A stretch of 47,000 nucleotides of DNA from a virus, in the IMG/VR virus record IMGVR_UViG_3300035643_000004, positions 1-47,000 of that record. One strand, given 5' to 3'. The position numbers were made by a program, and so were the translations under genes. This document shows positions 32,618 through 41,459 of the stretch, one piece after another (the first letter of the stretch is position 1; each line of letters opens with the position of its first letter). A model generated the notes under the pieces. That model worked only from the letters and a program-made list of their open reading frames with translations, had not been told where the DNA came from and did not search any database.

Positions 32618-32914
32618 CTAACAACGATACCAAGCCAAAAGTGTAAACGGCGGCACAAGGGCGCTACTAAATGTAAGTTGATTGCCACTGAGTGTGTAGT
32701 CAGCACCTTGATTTTGAACCATGCCGTTGACGGATAAAATTAAACTTCCTCCCGGCGCTGGCACACCAGCTAGACTGAAGTGCTGATGATCGCCCGAATC
32801 TGCTGGCGTTTCGGAATCAGAGAAATTACCAGGATCGGTGACTAATTGGCTGTGCCTCAGAGCTCCTTTCAGCCTTCTAAACTCTGCGACGGAGAGTTTT
32901 ACGGTCTTCGCCAT
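32618..32914 (-). CDS. Small fibre/tail protein (98 aa)
   Basis: The C-terminal half, PAPGGSLILSVNGMVQNQGADYTLSGNQLTFSSALVPPFTLLAWYRC, is a common phage fibre module in which strands alternate. The same unit appears at the end of the 303-aa neighbour. The ATG directly follows the stop of tail tubular A (TAAATG). It probably belongs to the tail. Confidence 0.65.
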   Translation of the reverse strand: MAKTVKLSVAEFRRLKGALRHSQLVTDPGNFSDSETPADSGDHQHFSLAGVPAPGGSLILSVNGMVQNQGADYTLSGNQLTFSSALVPPFTLLAWYRC

Positions 32915-33856
32915 TTAGCGTAGCCATCCCCATCCCGGACAGGGGCACCTGCCAGCTTCCACCCAGCTTTGAGAACCTTGCTCGTCCTTCAAAAAGTCGT
33001 CGCACTCCAGTTGAGCTTGCGCAGAGTTCAGCGCGTCACGAAACGCCTGCATCATACCCTCAGCTTTTTGCTTGTCCTCAGTGATGGGTAAAGCTAATTC
33101 TCCAGCAAGCCGGTAAGCTAAGCAGTTCACAAAACCGGGCATCAATTGAGTCAAATCTGTAATCAGTCGGATGTAATTGATTTTCACCGGAATGTGAACT
33201 TCGCCCCAATCAGGATAGTTGCTCAAGAGGTACTTGTTGCCATCAGACAATGTTTCCACGACGTAGGGCGCGACTTCGCGTGGCCACACAGGTACGTCTC
33301 TGTCTCGCCAGCAGCCGTGACCGAAGAATGGATATAGGCCCACATCATTGAAATAGGCGATGGAGCGTTCTTGCGGCACTTCGCGGGGCTTTACAAGTCG
33401 GAGAAAGTCGGAAGGAAGAGCGTAAGCATGGCGGTAGGCGTAGAGCGGACGCATCGCAGTCGTCATGCTTTCGCTGGGAACCGTTTGCGAAATACTAACC
33501 GTGTATGTGCCGGTTTGACCTGTGCCGGTTCCTAAAGCTGTGATGACGGTTCCCGGCAATATTCCTGTACCGCAAATCGCCTGCCCGACTTTCAAAGGCC
33601 CGTAAGCAATAGCTGTGACAGTGAGGGTATTGCCCGAAATCGAAGCCGTGAAACTCCCCTTGCCAGCTTCTTGTAATTCAGCGCGAATCTTGGCGAACTT
33701 CCAGTCTCGTTCAGACAATACTTCCTGGAAGATCATATCCCAGACAGTGTTCACCTTAATCGCATTGGGAGAATCATCTTGGAGACTAGCAATCGACCCG
33801 CGAGCGCCGATGCGCAGCAAAGCCATGTTCGCAATCGACACTGCCGAATAGTTCAC
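32915..33856 (-). CDS. Tail tubular protein A / adaptor, T7 gp11-like (313 aa)
   Basis: The start [49 protein letters not shown] and the later [14 protein letters not shown] are typical of the podoviral adaptor that docks on the portal. Residues about 66-134 are an insertion ([18 protein letters not shown]...[23 protein letters not shown]) also present in the 262-aa head gene. GTG 33856 follows AGAGGG. Confidence 0.85.
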   Translation of the reverse strand: MNYSAVSIANMALLRIGARGSIASLQDDSPNAIKVNTVWDMIFQEVLSERDWKFAKIRAELQEAGKGSFTASISGNTLTVTAIAYGPLKVGQAICGTGILPGTVITALGTGTGQTGTYTVSISQTVPSESMTTAMRPLYAYRHAYALPSDFLRLVKPREVPQERSIAYFNDVGLYPFFGHGCWRDRDVPVWPREVAPYVVETLSDGNKYLLSNYPDWGEVHIPVKINYIRLITDLTQLMPGFVNCLAYRLAGELALPITEDKQKAEGMMQAFRDALNSAQAQLECDDFLKDEQGSQSWVEAGRCPCPGWGWLR

Positions 33857-33898
33857 TGCGCCCTCTTAGTTAGTCGCGGGGAGCCGGGGAAAGGAGGA

Positions 33899-34165
33899 CT
33901 AGGAAACCCGACTCCCTGCGGCCTTTTGCGGCTTCGGATTCTCAAGTGGCACAGGTTCCGGGATAGGAGCGTGCAGCATCGCTGCTACGAGTTTCGGATC
34001 AGGCGGTTGTCTCCCGTCCCACTGAAATACCCATTTCCCTGATGGGGTCAACATTTGGGCGAGCGGGCCTTCTGTGTTCAGTTCAACAATATCCCCAGGA
34101 TAGTACAAGCGTTTGCCTTGATTGTCGAATGCTTGCGCGACGCACTTGGCTTTAACCAGCGGCAT
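33899..34165 (-). CDS. Small structural or head-completion protein (88 aa)
   Basis: The start at ATG 34165 is supported by GGAGGGGAG. The product (LVKAKCVAQAFDNQGKRLYYPGDIVELNTEGPLAQML) is a short SH3-like beta unit often encoded beside the major capsid gene, followed by a Pro-rich tail. Similar proteins exist in many podoviruses without known role. Confidence 0.55.
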   Translation of the reverse strand: MPLVKAKCVAQAFDNQGKRLYYPGDIVELNTEGPLAQMLTPSGKWVFQWDGRQPPDPKLVAAMLHAPIPEPVPLENPKPQKAAGSRVS

Positions 34166-34166
34166 T

Positions 34167-34955
34167 TTACTGCTCCCCTCCAGTCTTCGGGCCGTACCAT
34201 GCAAGAATCGTCCCAGTCGTCGGATCGCCGCCACCACCAGCGGTGAACAGCGCATAGAAATTCAGGTATCTCAAAACCGCAGCGAAATTCACCGGGATGA
34301 AGTAATGCGCTCCGACAACTTGAAGTTGTGCGTAGGTCAGCGCTCTGCTGGCTATTGGATTAGACCCGCCAGTGGTAGCTCCCGCAGTTGGGCTGGTGCA
34401 AGGCTGAAAAGAGATTGAGGTGAACGCGCTTGAAGCGTAGAACGCCGATTCGATCTGAACATGCAAGCCGAATTCGACGGCCCCATCTCCGACAACTTCT
34501 GGGGGAAATGTGTATCCCTTTTCGCCGTAGGATGGGAAGCCAGGTACGGCACCAAGAGCACCAGAGCCGACACCAAAATCAAGCTCGTTGTTGGAGTATT
34601 GACTGCCGCTTGCGCAGAGAGTATCTCCAATGGGAGTTTGACTTGTCATGGCTTCGCTGGCTACTGTCTGGGAGATATTTACAGTGTAAGTACCAGCACC
34701 CCCAGTTCCAGTTCCCAGAGCCGTGATTTTTGTACCTGCTGCCACGCCTGAGCCGTAAACCATATCGCCAACTGCAATTGTACCCACCGGAGCGGGATTT
34801 GTACTTGAACCCGCTGCCACAGTCAGAGTTGTAGTTGAGATTGATCCTGTAAAACTCGCTGCGTAGGCAGCCGATGAGCCAGGAGCGTTTGTAACTGGAC
34901 CATAGGCAGAACTTCCTGCCCCATGAACGTAAAGAAGTGCATCTGTGACTGGCAT
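34167..34955 (-). CDS. Putative head decoration protein (262 aa)
   Basis: The gene directly follows the major capsid gene. Residues about 33-105 are the [31 protein letters not shown] module shared with tail tubular A. The rest is Gly/Ala-rich, and one segment ([25 protein letters not shown]) looks like a beta-sandwich core. The composition and position fit a decoration or cement protein. This is inference from context. Confidence 0.6.
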   Translation of the reverse strand: MPVTDALLYVHGAGSSAYGPVTNAPGSSAAYAASFTGSISTTTLTVAAGSSTNPAPVGTIAVGDMVYGSGVAAGTKITALGTGTGGAGTYTVNISQTVASEAMTSQTPIGDTLCASGSQYSNNELDFGVGSGALGAVPGFPSYGEKGYTFPPEVVGDGAVEFGLHVQIESAFYASSAFTSISFQPCTSPTAGATTGGSNPIASRALTYAQLQVVGAHYFIPVNFAAVLRYLNFYALFTAGGGGDPTTGTILAWYGPKTGGEQ

Positions 34956-34970
34956 GTTTGTGCCTCCCTC

Positions 34971-36020
34971 CTACGTCAGCACCGTCTCTGTCGTCAAAAT
35001 TTTCTCGGCGACAAAGATCGGGATACCCTGAAAACGAGTGACCGGGCGGCCAAAAACATCGCCAGTCGCCTTGTCTTGGGTGAAGTAAGTGTTGATTTTC
35101 TGGCTGACCGCACGAATGTCGATTTGAGTTTTCAGCCAGCGGTTGACGAAGATTGCTGTGCCGGGATTCTCCCCGCCATCTGGTAGCCAGTTTTTCGCTT
35201 CAATGAAAATGTTCTCGTCAAAGTTATTGCTGGACAGGATAGCCGGGTTGATGTTGGCGATTCTCTGGACACAGCGTTCATCGACAACCTGGATGCCCAC
35301 CCACCACATGAGCAGCGTTCGGTAGACTTGGAGCAACTTGTTCATGGTCGGGCCACCTGTGGTGCTGGTGGCAATTTCTTTGGTCATCTCACCAAGATCG
35401 CGGATTTGAAGCCCCGCAGCGGTATTTCTCGGATAAATGCCGTGAACTTTCTGCTTGCCGAACTCAATGAACCAAGCACTTGTGACTTGGCCCGATGAAG
35501 CCCCTCCGTTCCAAACATTCGGAGGCCAGTCGGCTAAGCCATTGGGCAAGGATTCTAGGTTGTTGAATCGAGTAGCCAAACCGTTGAATGCTCCCCCGTC
35601 TTGATTTAGCGACCCATACCACATCATCAATTCCAGCTTCTGCCGGAAACCTTCGACATGGTTAGCGTCCTGATCTTGCCGCCAGGCAGTCGGATCGTTC
35701 TGAAAATCGCACTTGTCTTTATCCACTTCGGAGTAATCATAGAAAAGTGCGATCGGATCGTTCAATGGAATGTTGTGCGCGACGGTCGGCGTCACGCCTT
35801 CATCGAAACGCCGAGTGGCTGGGCTGGGAATATAATCCGTCCGAGTTGCGACATTGGACAGCATGTTGTTTGATTCGATCATGGGCATGATGCGAATGAG
35901 CGGGCAGGTGCGGTCCAAGATGCGAGCAGCCCAAATAAACAGGGCTCGGGCGTCAGTAGACGAATAGTTATTGAAAATGTCGATTAGGGTTGGATAACCC
36001 AACACCGATTGTTCTGCCAC
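34971..36020 (-). CDS. Major capsid protein (349 aa)
   Basis: The gene lies right after the scaffold gene. It reads as an HK97-fold subunit of the type used by podoviruses with separate scaffold: an N-terminal arm, then ILDRTCPLIRIMPMIESNN, RRFDEGVTPTVAHNIPL, and a C-terminal P-domain with NWLPDGGENPGTAIFVNRWLKTQ and VTRFQGIPIFVAEKIL. GTG 36020 follows AAGGAGAAAAAAC. It builds the icosahedral shell. Confidence 0.85.
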   Translation of the reverse strand: MAEQSVLGYPTLIDIFNNYSSTDARALFIWAARILDRTCPLIRIMPMIESNNMLSNVATRTDYIPSPATRRFDEGVTPTVAHNIPLNDPIALFYDYSEVDKDKCDFQNDPTAWRQDQDANHVEGFRQKLELMMWYGSLNQDGGAFNGLATRFNNLESLPNGLADWPPNVWNGGASSGQVTSAWFIEFGKQKVHGIYPRNTAAGLQIRDLGEMTKEIATSTTGGPTMNKLLQVYRTLLMWWVGIQVVDERCVQRIANINPAILSSNNFDENIFIEAKNWLPDGGENPGTAIFVNRWLKTQIDIRAVSQKINTYFTQDKATGDVFGRPVTRFQGIPIFVAEKILTTETVLT

Positions 36021-36040
36021 GTTTTTTCTCCTTTGGAGGA

Positions 36041-36796
36041 CTACGCCTTAGCGGGAGGCATGTTGCTCTTGTCATAGACCATTTTGTCTCCAACAGGAGC
36101 AGTTGTTCTTTGCGTACCTCCAGGCAAAGATGTGTCTTCTCCGGTTTTCGCGGCCATTTTCAGAATGTACCGGATAATCTGAAAGCGGTTGACGGATGTC
36201 TCGCCAGTGAACGCTTTATCGAAATCGCTATCCGTGTACTGCTTCCACAGCCGCGTAGCCAGTTGAACACTGGCATCGTACTTGTCTCCTAACTCGGTTT
36301 TGAGTTTGGCAGAAGCATCTTCAATTTCCTTCTTGATTGCTGCATTGTGCGCTTCCACCATTTTCGAGATTTGGCCTTGGAGAGCTTGAGAGAGCGCCTT
36401 TGCGGTATCCTTGGAAACGCCGAGCTTGAAAAGTTCACCCTTCCAATAGCTCGTCCACTCTGGCGCGTCCTTGCCATCCCCGGCGAACTCGTACTCTTCA
36501 GCCGTTTCCGGCCGTCCGAGTGACATCAGGTAAATATCCCGCTCTTCCTGCGTGGCATCATCGGGAAGTTTGGGAATCGCGTCTGCCAGTTTCGCCTCAA
36601 GTCCTTGGACCTTCGCTGCCGTCTCAAGGTGGGATTTTGCAAAATCTCCTACCGTCTTGTACGGCGTGAAAGCCGCATTTTCCTTGAGGTCATCTGGCAG
36701 GCCCGCTCGCCATCCCAGCGATGGTGTTTGCTGGTTGCCCGCTTGCCCTGAACCGCCGCCTTGATCCCCACCTGGGTTCACTTGGCCTTCTGGCAT
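36041..36796 (-). CDS. Scaffold protein (251 aa)
   Basis: Start ATG 36796 is supported by GGAAGGAG. The protein is acidic with a Gly/Gln-rich N-terminus and long helices (KALSQALQGQISKMVEAHNAAIKKEIEDASAKLKTELGDKY), the usual make-up of capsid scaffolds. The end (KMVYDKSNMPPAKA) is probably the coat-binding part. That end is shared with two small neighbours. It is expelled or digested when DNA enters. Confidence 0.8.
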   Translation of the reverse strand: MPEGQVNPGGDQGGGSGQAGNQQTPSLGWRAGLPDDLKENAAFTPYKTVGDFAKSHLETAAKVQGLEAKLADAIPKLPDDATQEERDIYLMSLGRPETAEEYEFAGDGKDAPEWTSYWKGELFKLGVSKDTAKALSQALQGQISKMVEAHNAAIKKEIEDASAKLKTELGDKYDASVQLATRLWKQYTDSDFDKAFTGETSVNRFQIIRYILKMAAKTGEDTSLPGGTQRTTAPVGDKMVYDKSNMPPAKA

Positions 36797-36834
36797 TGCT
36801 ACTCCTTCCGCTGGACTCAAAGCTAGAGTGAAAG

Positions 36835-37005
36835 TTACTTCTTGTCCTTCTTCTCCTTCGTGCTGGTTTCACCAGCGTAGCTCTTACCTTTCAAAAAACA
36901 ATAGCGCCGATATTGGCCTTCCTTGAGTTCGTGGGCCTTGTTTGGCCCAGAAACGGTCCTCACACGGCCTCCCCCAGAAACGCAGCGGTCAAAGTCAGCA
37001 GGCAT
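36835..37005 (-). CDS. Small phage head-region protein (56 aa)
   Basis: GGAGTGAGTT precedes ATG 37005. The product begins PADFDRCVSGGGRVRTVSGPN and goes on with YRRYCFLKGKSYAGE, a pattern familiar from a conserved small protein encoded in phage head clusters, with a Lys-rich end KEKKDKK. Function is unknown. It had to be read by hand because of its size. Confidence 0.6.
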   Translation of the reverse strand: MPADFDRCVSGGGRVRTVSGPNKAHELKEGQYRRYCFLKGKSYAGETSTKEKKDKK

Positions 37006-37008
37006 AAC

Positions 37009-37251
37009 TCACTCCTTCGCAGGCGGCATCTCGCTCTTGTCATACTTCATCTTCGACTTTGCGATTCTTTCCATAGCCTCTGCCCGCTCACGTGCTTCCT
37101 TAGCGAGTCTTTCTCCAGCTTCCTTGGCCTTTCCATGCCGCTTTGCATCCGCCTTGATAACTTCGGCCTCCGCAAGAGTTCGTGCGTCGTCTTCGGCCTT
37201 CCATTTCTCCTCGCGTTCCTTGTTCGTCATTGGAGTCCCGGCATCTTTCAT
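37009..37251 (-). CDS. Small coiled-coil protein sharing the scaffold C-terminus (80 aa)
   Basis: ATG 37251 overlaps the upstream stop (ATGA). The body is a continuous charged helix (AEVIKADAKRHGKAKEAGERLAKEARERAEAMERIAKSK). It ends KMKYDKSEMPPAKE, almost identical to the scaffold end. It could be a mini-scaffold or a cofactor that binds the same coat site. Confidence 0.65.
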   Translation of the reverse strand: MKDAGTPMTNKEREEKWKAEDDARTLAEAEVIKADAKRHGKAKEAGERLAKEARERAEAMERIAKSKMKYDKSEMPPAKE

Positions 37252-37430
37252 GGCCTTCGCGGGTGCATGTGCGACTTCGGATAGGTCATGCCCTTAACCG
37301 CTTTCTTATCCCGCAGTTCCTTTCTACGCCTGTTCACCCAGGAGCGAAACCAATCCTCATCATCATGTAAGGCAGGATTAGATGCCTTGCCTTTTCCTCT
37401 GCCTTTACTGCCACCGCTAGTAGCGGGCAT
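37248..37430 (-). CDS. Small basic protein with related C-terminal motif (60 aa)
   Basis: The ATG at 37430 follows GAGGA. The product is basic (GGSKGRGKGK, then RSWVNRRRKELRDKK) and ends GMTYPKSHMHPRRP, a version of the motif seen at the ends of the next small gene and the scaffold. It may bind DNA or coat protein during assembly. No family is known. Confidence 0.55.
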   Translation of the reverse strand: MPATSGGSKGRGKGKASNPALHDDEDWFRSWVNRRRKELRDKKAVKGMTYPKSHMHPRRP

Positions 37431-37445
37431 CAAAAGTCCTCACTG

Positions 37446-37835
37446 TTACGCATTCGGTCCCAAGAGAGCACCGCTATTTGTCCCAGTGTGAATCACGAAG
37501 CTCGTCTTGCTAATGGGACATACGGCGACATTGGTCGTGTTCGTTCCACACTGAATCGCGATTGTGCAACCAGCACCGCTCGCAAGATTTATGATCGATA
37601 CCATAAAACCTGGCTGGCAGCATGGATAGACAATCGTACAAGCTCCTCCAGGGGTTGCCGTAATCACCGAGGCTCCCGCTTGGTCAGGTGTTAGGTAGGT
37701 GGTCGAGCCGCTGGCGAGACTACCGAGGTCGAGTTCCTTCTCGACCGCGTACATGGCGTGTTGAACTTCCAGCGGGAAGCGGATTCCATCCGGCCCTGCC
37801 TGGCGAACATTGTCATAATATGGACCGCTTGGCAT
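37446..37835 (-). CDS. Hypothetical structural protein (129 aa)
   Basis: ATG 37835 is preceded by GAGGAGGG. The product starts PSGPYYDNVRQAG and contains a beta-rich second half (ATPGGACTIVYPCCQPGFMVSIINLASGAGCTIAIQCG) with several Cys. It lies between the Bbp19-like gene and the small head proteins. It could be a decoration or head-fibre protein. It has no signal peptide. Confidence 0.55.
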   Translation of the reverse strand: MPSGPYYDNVRQAGPDGIRFPLEVQHAMYAVEKELDLGSLASGSTTYLTPDQAGASVITATPGGACTIVYPCCQPGFMVSIINLASGAGCTIAIQCGTNTTNVAVCPISKTSFVIHTGTNSGALLGPNA

Positions 37836-37839
37836 ATTC

Positions 37840-38091
37840 TTACCCTCCTCTAATGCCCAGAAAACTGTCAACCTCGCTCATAATACCACACATGCGGGCA
37901 ATAGCAATCCCTACGTTGTATTCAATCCGCTCCTCGTCTGTGTTCAGCGGTACGCCGAAGTGACACATCACCAAGATGTCTCCCAGCACCAAACGTCCCT
38001 CTTCGCTACCAAAAACATTCCGGTAGCGTTGCCTCATTTCCTCAAGTTTCTTCGCGTCCAGATTGGGTGGTTCGAACTCTATAGGCATCAT
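37840..38091 (-). CDS. Bbp19-like small phage protein (83 aa)
   Basis: The segment YRNVFGSEEGRLVLGDILVMCHFGVPLNTDEERIEYNVGIAIARMCG follows the pattern of the Bbp19 family (F.s..G..VL.DL.......E..G.R..), named from Bordetella phage BPP-1. These sit behind the portal gene in many podoviruses. Function is unknown. The start overlaps the portal stop (ATGA). Confidence 0.7.
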   Translation of the reverse strand: MMPIEFEPPNLDAKKLEEMRQRYRNVFGSEEGRLVLGDILVMCHFGVPLNTDEERIEYNVGIAIARMCGIMSEVDSFLGIRGG

Positions 38092-39959
38092 TCACCTGGT
38101 TCTGGACTTCCGCCCATAAGTGTCTTGAGCGGACTTCCTTGTTCACTGGCTTTGCCTGCAAGTGCCATTGCCTTAGCAACCTTTGGAAGCTCCTCAATTT
38201 TTTCTTGACGCGCCAATTTCTCTTGTGCCATCCGGCGAATCTCGGCAACCGCTTGCGGGTCACGTAGACACGAAGCTGGGAATCCAGTAGCATCAAGCGC
38301 TTCCCGTACCGCCTGGTCAAAGTCAATGACGTGCATTGAAACTGGGTCCACCTGAGCGATTTGTGTTGCCAAGGCCACGCCCGACTGAATAGACCGAACT
38401 TTGGACAATCTCATCTGAGCCTGAGCCAGCGGCCCCAGATATTGAACTTGCACAGGACCGTGTTCAGCATTCAGGAGAATATCAGGCGCATCAGGAATTC
38501 GCCCAGCGCGCGCTTCGATGTCAAAAACTCGAGCAATTAAAGGGTCAAAGGCTTCTGATTGCAGATTCCCCACGCGAGTCCCCAAGACTGCCGCTTTCTC
38601 ATTCATTAACTCGAAAATTTGCTCAGTCACCATACGCTCACTCGCCTTGGCTTGCGCAAGTTGAGTGAGCAGCATGAAAACATCGGTATGAAAGTGCTGG
38701 TTGATAATCTGGCTGACCTTAGTCTGATACTCAGCATTGAACAGAAGGTTTTGTACCCCTGTTGTGAGCGGCTGAGGCATCCGTACTCGCAGGTCACCTC
38801 GATTCGATTCAACAAAAGTAATTCCATTTGGCCCGCGCTGGATTTGTCCCCGCATGTCAGAATACGCGACCAACGGAGGTTCGGCGGCTTTTTGTGCAGT
38901 GATGAGATTCGTTCTTCCCATCTGATTAGCAAGCGCGATAGCCACCCAAGCATCATGCGCTGGCCCGCGACCGTAAATCTCATCCGAATTCACCCGCCAG
39001 CGCCAAGTAATCGTGGGCATCGAATCATAGCCACCCTCAGATAACAAACTCAGAGCGTTACCAGCCGGAGGATTAAGCTCTACATTGCCTTGAAACGGCG
39101 ATATTCTGCCGCCTCGACAATAAACCCACAATGATGCCCACGGCTTACCTTGGGCATCAATTCGCCCAGGCTTGTAATCTTTGCGAGGATAAACCGCGTG
39201 CAAAACTTCGCGCTCCGCGTGCATGTTGGCTCTATAGGAATTCTCGAAATTCGGCTCGGCCTCTTTCATGCGCTCCATCCCAAACTGTTGTGCGAATTGC
39301 CGCAGCGTCATTTTGTAGATCCGGTAGTTAGTATCAACTTGGCCGAAACGGTTAACAGCAATGAAGCATTCGCGAAAGTGCGGAACGATGAATACGATAG
39401 TTCCCGTTATCACATCCTCTTCCACAACCAAATGCGAAGTCCCGCAAGTCGCTCCATCACTGATGAATTCTGTCACTACATCATAGAAGTTAGACCGATT
39501 GAAAGCGGAGTACATGACTTCCTGACAGTCCTGAAGCCAGCGCTGAACTTGCGGATATTCGTCAACACGCTTTCCTGTCCATGCTCTCATGCCCGCACCA
39601 CGCGGGAAGTTTAGCTTGCCTGGTATTTCGAGTGCGAACCAAGGCTGATTGCGACCGCACAAATACCCACACATGCCATCTACGAGCATATTTCGAGCGA
39701 GCATGGCGCTGTCATCGTAAATCTCCATACCTGTGGGCATTCCCGGCCACAAGTCTTTGTCCTGGATACTTCGACGGCCATGGTTGACGTACATAATTAA
39801 GTTATCTATCTGCGGCTCCCAAGGAAGCCGTTGCTCAGCGAGAACGAGCAAATACTTTTGCGCTTGCCTCGCACGTTCTTCCGCAGTGTCAGCGGCCAAA
39901 CTTGCTGGGTTGAAAGTGGAATTGTCTCGATATGGAAGCCCGATCCCAGAGTAAGCCAC
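38088..39959 (-). CDS. Portal protein (head-tail connector), T7 gp8-like (623 aa)
   Basis: The protein shows the podoviral connector pattern: RLPWEPQIDNLIMYVNHGRRSIQDKDLWPG near residue 55, then MLVDGMCGYLCGRNQPWFALEI, YGRGPAHDAWVAIALANQMGRTNLITAQKAAEPPL, and the LTQLAQAKASERMVTEQIFELMNEK region. Length agrees with the family. Twelve copies would form the DNA channel at the capsid vertex, docking with terminase and then with tail tubular A. It starts at GTG 39959. Confidence 0.9.
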   Translation of the reverse strand: MAYSGIGLPYRDNSTFNPASLAADTAEERARQAQKYLLVLAEQRLPWEPQIDNLIMYVNHGRRSIQDKDLWPGMPTGMEIYDDSAMLARNMLVDGMCGYLCGRNQPWFALEIPGKLNFPRGAGMRAWTGKRVDEYPQVQRWLQDCQEVMYSAFNRSNFYDVVTEFISDGATCGTSHLVVEEDVITGTIVFIVPHFRECFIAVNRFGQVDTNYRIYKMTLRQFAQQFGMERMKEAEPNFENSYRANMHAEREVLHAVYPRKDYKPGRIDAQGKPWASLWVYCRGGRISPFQGNVELNPPAGNALSLLSEGGYDSMPTITWRWRVNSDEIYGRGPAHDAWVAIALANQMGRTNLITAQKAAEPPLVAYSDMRGQIQRGPNGITFVESNRGDLRVRMPQPLTTGVQNLLFNAEYQTKVSQIINQHFHTDVFMLLTQLAQAKASERMVTEQIFELMNEKAAVLGTRVGNLQSEAFDPLIARVFDIEARAGRIPDAPDILLNAEHGPVQVQYLGPLAQAQMRLSKVRSIQSGVALATQIAQVDPVSMHVIDFDQAVREALDATGFPASCLRDPQAVAEIRRMAQEKLARQEKIEELPKVAKAMALAGKASEQGSPLKTLMGGSPEPGE

Positions 39960-39960
39960 G

Positions 39961-40386
39961 TTAAGCCCTCAAGGTTTCTTGTTCACGTCTACAAATGGCG
40001 GATTGACTGAACTCATCCGAAGGCGGCGAAACACCATATTTCTTTTGGAGCCACTCTGGAACTTTGCGGCTACTCCACCATGTTGCGCCCTTCAATAATT
40101 GCCACGGCGTCCCGTTCTTGTCTGGATGATGAAAAGCTGAACCAGTTCCATCTGGAAGTTTGAAAGCAAAAACTACTGGCCCGTAATCTATATCTAGGCC
40201 GTTCCAACGTACAATTAAAAACCCCTCGCCGTTATCAAGACTACCACGAAGCCAAATCCATGCGTGATCTGCAGACGAGCCCGCCTCAAATTCTGCTACT
40301 TTTTTGCTTGTGCAAATTATTACACGATGGAATGGTGCTTTATGATACTCGGGCTTAGGACCACGCTGGATTAGATATAGATTCAT
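39961..40386 (-). CDS. Hypothetical protein (141 aa) next to the portal
   Basis: ATG 40386 lies two bases after the upstream stop with GGGAG ahead. The protein is alpha/beta with Trp-rich stretches (HAWIWLRGSLDN, TPWQLLKGATWWSSRKVPEWL). No family is recognised. It is probably virion- or packaging-related by position. Confidence 0.55.
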   Translation of the reverse strand: MNLYLIQRGPKPEYHKAPFHRVIICTSKKVAEFEAGSSADHAWIWLRGSLDNGEGFLIVRWNGLDIDYGPVVFAFKLPDGTGSAFHHPDKNGTPWQLLKGATWWSSRKVPEWLQKKYGVSPPSDEFSQSAICRREQETLRA

Positions 40387-40388
40387 GG

Positions 40389-40658
40389 TCAAGCTCCCAA
40401 GGTTGCACGTCCTACAGTTGGCTGAGTTGTCACACCAAGCGGGCTTGTAAGAATTGTTGAAGCCATTCCCCGCCTTGCCGTCAATGCTTGCGCTTCAGCA
40501 AGTGCCGCTGCCTGCTGAGCCTCCGCTTGCTGAGCAGCAGTTTGAGCAGAAGTCGGTGCGGGAGGCGGTGAGGGCTTCGCTACGGCCTCATAGATACCAG
40601 TGCCGATTGTTCCCGCCGCACTGACCGCAAGCGTGGCAAGAAGCGCTGTCACGCCCAT
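40389..40658 (-). CDS. Small Ala/Gln-rich virion-region protein (89 aa)
   Basis: A hydrophobic N-terminus (VTALLATLAVSAAGTIGTGIYEAV) is followed by Pro and Ala/Gln-rich sequence and a C-terminal RRGMASTILTSPLGV...GRATLGA. This layout (hydrophobic start, then a G-ASTILTS-LG tail) recurs in small podoviral structural proteins near the portal gene. AAGGAGG precedes ATG 40658. Confidence 0.6.
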   Translation of the reverse strand: MGVTALLATLAVSAAGTIGTGIYEAVAKPSPPPAPTSAQTAAQQAEAQQAAALAEAQALTARRGMASTILTSPLGVTTQPTVGRATLGA

Positions 40659-41156
40659 TTACTTCGCCTCCTTGAAAACCGGCGCAATTCGGTTTGGGCC
40701 ATTCGGAAGTACTTTCACGAAGTACTGACCGAAATTCGAGTATTTCATAACTTCAAACAGGCGGTAAACTCCGTTGTGCATCCCGCCGTGGGTAATCATC
40801 AACTGCGCCCCGGCTTTTTCAGCTTCCCGCTCCGCCATGCTGACAAGGCGCAATCCCTCCATGCCGCGTCGGTATGTTGGTTCAATAAAGAGCAGTGGTA
40901 AGGAAGCCGCAATGCAGGCATAGTGTGGGTGCGGTCCCATTATGACCATCGCGCCGCCCTTGAGTTCCCCCGCTTCATTTCTCGCGCAAATCACGATGAG
41001 ACGACCAATGTCTTGAGCTTTCAGGTAAGTGTCCCAATCAACATCAGGTGGGAACTGGTGGAATGGTGCCGCGACATCTTCCCAATACTCTTTCTGCATA
41101 GGAAGCATTTCTGAGATCAATTCGCGGGTTAGTTTCTCAACGCGAAATTCAAGCAT
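40659..41156 (-). CDS. GNAT-family acetyltransferase-like protein (165 aa)
   Basis: The sequence follows the GNAT fold: LIVICARNEAGELKGGAMVIMGPHPHYACIAAS, then LPLLFIEPTYRRGMEGLRLVSMAEREAEKAGAQLMITHG, in which RRGMEGLRL stands in the acetyl-CoA pyrophosphate loop. GNAT-like proteins between terminase and portal genes are common in podoviruses, but their target is unknown. The gene overlaps the upstream 30-aa ORF by 8 bases. Confidence 0.7.
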   Translation of the reverse strand: MLEFRVEKLTRELISEMLPMQKEYWEDVAAPFHQFPPDVDWDTYLKAQDIGRLIVICARNEAGELKGGAMVIMGPHPHYACIAASLPLLFIEPTYRRGMEGLRLVSMAEREAEKAGAQLMITHGGMHNGVYRLFEVMKYSNFGQYFVKVLPNGPNRIAPVFKEAK

Positions 41157-41241
41157 CGCTCACCAATCTACTGGATCGTTTTATCTGCCGGCTCCGAGTC
41201 CCCGGTTTGGCAACTGTGATGGCTGGTATTCCAGCGGGCAT
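41149..41241 (-). CDS. Possible tiny basic protein (30 aa)
   Basis: The ATG overlaps the upstream TGA (TGATG), and the stop lies inside the next gene. The product is basic and Pro/Ser-rich. Coupling on both sides is the only support, and it could equally be a translation relay. Confidence 0.35.
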   Translation of the reverse strand: MPAGIPAITVAKPGTRSRQIKRSSRLVSDA

Positions 41242-41420
41242 CACCGTCCTTTCATCTTCCTCAGTCCGTTGCCCGATACGACTACGCGGAAACCATCACC
41301 AAATTCAATCAGGCATGAGTTCATCTTGCCGCGGGCCAGAATCCGGCATCGCTGGCCCTTCCGCTTCAGGGTTCGTATATAGCGCGGTCCCCAGGCCCAA
41401 ATGTAGGGCAGGTCAGCCAT
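41241..41420 (-). CDS. Small basic protein (59 aa) after terminase
   Basis: ATG 41420 has GAGGA upstream. The product (YIWAWGPRYIRTLKRKGQRCRILARGKMNSCLIEFGDGFRVVVSGNGLRK) looks like a compact SH3-like or OB-like beta barrel with basic surface. It fills the gap between the terminase and GNAT genes. No family is recognised. Confidence 0.6.
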   Translation of the reverse strand: MADLPYIWAWGPRYIRTLKRKGQRCRILARGKMNSCLIEFGDGFRVVVSGNGLRKMKGR

Positions 41421-41459
41421 TTAAGCGAAATCCTCAGCAGTCACGCGCATCATCGTCCT

